DNA of 33,896 nt from Roseateles chitinivorans. GTDB lineage: Bacteria; Pseudomonadota; Gammaproteobacteria; Burkholderiales; Burkholderiaceae_C. Within the stretch, counting starts at the first letter, position 1; each line of letters opens with the position of its first letter. The notes under the pieces are model-generated. The model had not been told where the DNA came from and did no database searches. It worked only from the letters and a program-made list of their open reading frames with translations. The DNA lies in contig NZ_PEOG01000062.1 in NCBI RefSeq assembly GCF_002761755.1, positions 1-33,896 of the forward strand, read 5' to 3'. Shown here piece by piece: positions 30,796 to 33,896 of this stretch. The translations under genes and the position numbers were made by a program.

Positions 30796-33447
30796 TCAGT
30801 CATCCAGCGCCCGCCGTACCAGCTCCGCCTGCTGCTCGCGATGTAGCACGGCCGAGGCGGTCGCGCCGGCCGCGGAGCTCGGCCGCGCGACGTCGCGCAG
30901 GGCGATGCCGTCCGGCAGCAGGGCCTGCAGATCGTCACGCACGAAATGCCAGGCGCCGTGGCGGCGGGTTTCCTCCTGCGCCCAGACTACCGTCTCGAGG
31001 CGCGGATAGCGCCGCAGCACGGCGGCCAGCTCGTCGCCCGGGAAGGGATGGAGCCGCTCGACGCGGACCAGCGCGATCTCTGCCGCCCGTTCGGGGGCGT
31101 AGGTCGACAGCGCGTCCCGTCCGTCGCGCAGCTCGTAATGCAGCTTGCCGCTGCACAGCACGACGCGCCGCACCGTCGCCGGATCGGCCGCGGCCTCGTC
31201 CAGCACCGGCTCGAAGCGGCCGCCGGCCAGCGCCCGGACCGGCGTCTGGCTGCGCGGGTCGCTCATCAGCCGGGTCTTGGGCGAGAACACGATCAGCGGC
31301 TTGCGCCGCGGGGTCATCGCCTGGTCCAGCAGCAGGTGGGCGTACTGGGCCGAGGTCGACGGACAGACGACGCGCAGGTTGTCCGCGCCGCACAGCTGCA
31401 GCATGCGGCCCAGGAAGCCGTTGGACTGCTCCGGTCCCGCGCCCTCGTGTCCATGGGGCAGCAGCAGGGTGAGGCCGCTGGGCAGGCCCCATTTCTCCTC
31501 GCCGCAGCTGATGTAGTGGTCCAGGAAGATCTGGGCGCCGTTGACGAAGTCGCCGAACTGCGCCTCCCAGAGGGTCAGCGTGTCACGGGCCTGCACGCTG
31601 TGGCCGTACTCGAAACCGAGCACCGCCTCCTCCGAGACCATCGTGTTGTGGATCTCCAGCCGCGCGCCGTGCCGCGCCGCGGGCGCGAGCGGTGTCCAGC
31701 TCGACGGCGCGGTGTCGGCCTGGTTGTGCCAGACCGCCTGGCGATGCATGAAGGTGCCGCGCTGCACGTCCAGCCCGGACAGGCGCAGCGACACGCCGGC
31801 ACGCAGGGCCGTCGCGCAGGCGAGCGCCTCGGCGGTTCCCCAGTCGACGCCCAGTCGGTCGTCCGCAGCGAGGGCACGTCGGCGCAGCAGCAGCGCGGCC
31901 AGCATCGGATGCGGCTCGAAGCGCGGTGGCGGCGTCGTCAACAGCGTCAATGCGAAGCGCACGGCGGTCGCGGTCAGCGCGGCCGCGTGGCCGCGGGTCG
32001 TCGTCGTCGCTGCGGCGATGGTGCGGCCGTCCATGAGCGGGGCGATGCCGGTCCGCGCGCCTTCCGACGCGATGGCATCGGCCGCGTCGTGGTCGAGGTG
32101 CCGGGCGATCGCCGGCGGGGCCTCGCGAACCGGCGTCCCCGGCGCCGCGTCGGGATCGAAGCGGTCGCCGGCGGCCACCTTGGCGCGTCCCTCGGCGACC
32201 GACAACCGGCCCTCGGCCACCAGCCGGTCGGCGTAGAGCACGGTCACGCTGGCACGGCGCGCCAAGCGTCGGTACAGCGCGGGGCTGGTCAGCGCCGGCA
32301 CGTCGTGCTCGGAGTTCCCGTGGCGCCGATAACCGACCAGGTCCAGCACCACGTCGGCAGCGAAGCGGGCGCGATAGTCCACCGCCAGGCGCGCGGCATG
32401 CAGCACCGCCTCGGGGTCGTCGGCGCCGACGCGCAGCACCGGCGCGTCGATCATCCGGACCGGATCGGTGCAGAAGCGCCCGGCCATCGGGTCCATCCGA
32501 TTCGGTTCGGTGAAGCCCAGCTGGTTGTTGATGACGATGTGCAGGACGCCGCCGACCTCGTAGCCCGGTCGGAGGCCCAGCGCCAGCGTTTCCATCACCA
32601 CGCCTTGGCCGGCGAACGCGGCGTCGCCATGCAGCACGACGGCGATGCTGCGGTCTCGCCCGGGGCCGTCGGCGCTGCGCGCCGCGCGCGTCCGGCCGAG
32701 GACCACCGGATAGACGCTCTCCAGGTGGGCCGGGTTGCTCGCGAGCGACACCCTGAGTTCCCCGCGCGGGGTGCGCAGCCGGTAGTCGCCACCCAGTTGG
32801 TGGACGAGCTCGCGCTGGCGTTCCGGATGGACCGGCTCGGTCGCGAAGTGGTCCAGCAGCTCGGCGACCGGGTGCCCCAGCAGCGTCGCCAGCAGGTTGA
32901 CGCGGCCGCGATGCGGCATGCCCATGAAGACCCGGTCCACGCCATGCGAGGCCGCCGTCGCCAGCATCTGCTCGAGCAGCGGCAGCAGCGCCTCGCAGCC
33001 TTCGAGCGAGAAGCGCCTGGCCTGCGGATGCAGGCGTGCCACATGCCGTTCCCAGGCCTGCGCATTGGCCAGGCGGCCCAGCAGCGCGGCGGCCTCCGGG
33101 CCGGTCAGCACCGGCCGGTCGGCCTCCATCCGGCCCTGCAGCCAGTCGCGGCGCTCGGCGCAGCGCACGGCCGACGCGTCGAGCGTCAAGGTGTCGCAGT
33201 AGATCGCCCGCAGCCGGGCGAACAGCGCTTCGACATGGGTCGTGCCCATCACCGCGCCGCCGTCGCCGGTCAGCGAATCGCCCGGCGCCAGGCCGAAGTC
33301 GGCCGGCTTGGGCGGACGTGTCCGCGAACTCGTCGCCAGCGGGTCGAGCAGCGCATGGCGGTGGCCGTCGCGCCGGAAGGCCTCGATCAGGGCCGCGACG
33401 GCGGGACGGGGCGCGGCGGACGCCACGCGGGAGGGGCTCATCGGCAT
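30796..33447 (-). CDS. Divergent 2-oxoglutarate dehydrogenase E1 (SucA/DHTKD1-like) paralogue
   Basis: The 883-residue ThDP enzyme aligns by eye with E1o throughout: PVAALIEAFRRDGHR-like start, VFMGMPHRGRVNLL (173-186), HGDAAFAGQG (273-282), INNQLGFTEPN, VSEEAVLGFEYGHS and AQFGDFVNGAQIFLDHYIS. It begins where SucA has its second domain, so the N-terminal E2-binding segment is missing. Conserved motifs are changed: HGHNE is HGNSE (376-380), HRHAV is HRQAV, and EHSSARxER is EQSNGFLGR. No E2 or E3 gene is nearby. The substrate may differ from 2-oxoglutarate. I chose ATG 33447 because of GGGGGG upstream; GTG 33468 and ATG 33441 are alternatives. It ends 48 bp before the TpsA gene on the same strand. 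Confidence 0.88.
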   Translation of the reverse strand: MPMSPSRVASAAPRPAVAALIEAFRRDGHRHALLDPLATSSRTRPPKPADFGLAPGDSLTGDGGAVMGTTHVEALFARLRAIYCDTLTLDASAVRCAERRDWLQGRMEADRPVLTGPEAAALLGRLANAQAWERHVARLHPQARRFSLEGCEALLPLLEQMLATAASHGVDRVFMGMPHRGRVNLLATLLGHPVAELLDHFATEPVHPERQRELVHQLGGDYRLRTPRGELRVSLASNPAHLESVYPVVLGRTRAARSADGPGRDRSIAVVLHGDAAFAGQGVVMETLALGLRPGYEVGGVLHIVINNQLGFTEPNRMDPMAGRFCTDPVRMIDAPVLRVGADDPEAVLHAARLAVDYRARFAADVVLDLVGYRRHGNSEHDVPALTSPALYRRLARRASVTVLYADRLVAEGRLSVAEGRAKVAAGDRFDPDAAPGTPVREAPPAIARHLDHDAADAIASEGARTGIAPLMDGRTIAAATTTTRGHAAALTATAVRFALTLLTTPPPRFEPHPMLAALLLRRRALAADDRLGVDWGTAEALACATALRAGVSLRLSGLDVQRGTFMHRQAVWHNQADTAPSSWTPLAPAARHGARLEIHNTMVSEEAVLGFEYGHSVQARDTLTLWEAQFGDFVNGAQIFLDHYISCGEEKWGLPSGLTLLLPHGHEGAGPEQSNGFLGRMLQLCGADNLRVVCPSTSAQYAHLLLDQAMTPRRKPLIVFSPKTRLMSDPRSQTPVRALAGGRFEPVLDEAAADPATVRRVVLCSGKLHYELRDGRDALSTYAPERAAEIALVRVERLHPFPGDELAAVLRRYPRLETVVWAQEETRRHGAWHFVRDDLQALLPDGIALRDVARPSSAAGATASAVLHREQQAELVRRALDD

Positions 33448-33541
33448 CGCGAGCCCCCCCGGGACCACGAGCGCCGAAGGATCGGTCGCTTCGCGGCGTG
33501 ACGATGCACGGCCATGAGCATCACCTCGGGCGTGGGGGCCA

Positions 33542-33896
33542 TCACTGCGGCTCCTGGACCGCGGGCTCGCGCTGAGGCACCGGCGGGCTCAGCCGGCTGG
33601 CCGTCAGCGCGCGCGCGGCGCCCCGGGCGTTGTCCAGCGGGCCGGTGGCACCACGCATCGTCACTGCCATCGCCGCGCCGCCCAGCGCCAGCAGCGCCGC
33701 CATGACGCCCAGGCTGAGCCAGAGCGTCTCCTGGGCCCGCAGCAGCCGATCGTGCAGGGCCTCGTCGAGCGCCTGCAGCGCGCCGTCCTCGAGCACGCCC
33801 AGCGCATCGAGCACCTGCGCGATGGCGACCGAGGCGCGCTCCGCCGGCGGCGCGGGCAGGGGCATCGTCCGGGTGCGCACGAGCTCCTGACCGATC
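33542..33896 (-). CDS. 3' part of a membrane protein with HAMP-like tail (5' end outside window)
   Basis: The open frame runs off the right window edge and gives at least 118 residues. It has a helical, probably periplasmic segment (LGVLEDGALQALDEALHDRL), one transmembrane helix (LWLSLGVMAALLALGGAAMA) and a short cytoplasmic part with a HAMP-like start (RGATGPLDNARGAARALTAS). It then ends in a Pro-rich tail (SPPVPQREPAVQEPQ). This looks like the N-terminal half of a chemoreceptor or sensor kinase without signalling domain. It may be naturally short or truncated. No function can be assigned. It lies 94 bp upstream of the E1 gene on the same strand. Confidence 0.6.
   Translation of the reverse strand, partial: IGQELVRTRTMPLPAPPAERASVAIAQVLDALGVLEDGALQALDEALHDRLLRAQETLWLSLGVMAALLALGGAAMAVTMRGATGPLDNARGAARALTASRLSPPVPQREPAVQEPQ

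Noticed and set aside
27988..30846. 952-codon plus-strand frame
   Set aside because: Antisense to the TpsA gene, composition-driven, no recognisable domains or signal.
30946..33501. 851-codon plus-strand frame
   Set aside because: Antisense shadow of the E1 paralogue, which has clear motifs on the other strand.
1..33896. tRNA, rRNA or riboswitch genes
   Set aside because: I looked in the intergenic regions for cloverleaf-like arms, GGTTCGAATC-type T-loops and known leader motifs and saw none; a tRNAscan/Rfam run would settle this.

Overview
The window comes from a GC-rich (about 70% by eye) Gram-negative chromosome. Its gene content fits a betaproteobacterium of the order Burkholderiales, probably near Roseateles/Mitsuaria. 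The grounds are a PEP-CTERM protein with a post-PEP-CTERM-1-type partner, a NorR-hmp pair with a sigma-54 promoter, a two-partner secretion locus, a bacterial expansin and many secreted proteins. The genus is inferred from style and was not tested.

Layout. 1-300: the outer end of a TnsB/TniA-type transposon that lies outside the window, next to a truncated HD-domain regulator. 476-1246 (-): exported alpha/beta hydrolase. 1807-4495 (+): a secretion operon of a PEP-CTERM-anchored protein, a small post-PEP-CTERM-like protein and a zinc metallopeptidase with an inserted PA domain, preceded by a CRP-like palindrome. 4774-5049: HU. 5117-9230: a decayed mobile/polymorphic-toxin island with an IS66 fragment, Imm35 immunity protein, a toxin remnant broken over three frames, its apparently intact immunity gene, a recombinase fragment, a ParB-like toxin interrupted by two in-frame stops but still followed by its immunity gene, KptA, and an IS3 orfA fragment. 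9329-13257: dienoyl-CoA isomerase-like protein, flavohaemoglobin (hmp) and divergent norR with visible NorR and sigma-54 sites. 13317-14528: PAS histidine kinase. 14601-17918 (-): large di-haem DUF1111 lipoprotein with two discoidin-like domains. 18232-18900 (+): TetR regulator behind a palindromic leader with a four-codon minicistron. 18922-21730 (-): two-gene unit of a PAP2 phosphatase/beta-helix lipoprotein and an NLP (NPP1) necrosis-type cytolysin. 21932-22945 (+): expansin with a C-terminal CBM2-like domain. 22980-30747 (-): TpsB transporter and a 2015-residue TpsA exoprotein with 67-residue repeats. 30796-33447 (-): divergent 2-oxoglutarate dehydrogenase E1 paralogue. 33542-33896 (-): 3' part of a membrane protein with a HAMP-like tail.

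How it may work together. The secreted set (NLP cytolysin, cellulose-binding expansin, TPS exoprotein, PAP2 lipoprotein, PEP-CTERM protein and metallopeptidase) suggests interaction with plant or other polysaccharide-rich surfaces. The toxin/immunity debris suggests past contact-dependent competition. NorR and Hmp form a self-contained nitric-oxide detoxification module that would suit life near host tissue. These links are inference from gene content. The most unusual items are the ParB-like toxin with preserved reading frame around two stops, the E1 paralogue with changed active-site motifs beside a TPS locus, the higher-order repeats in the TpsA protein, and the metallopeptidase with split zinc ligands.
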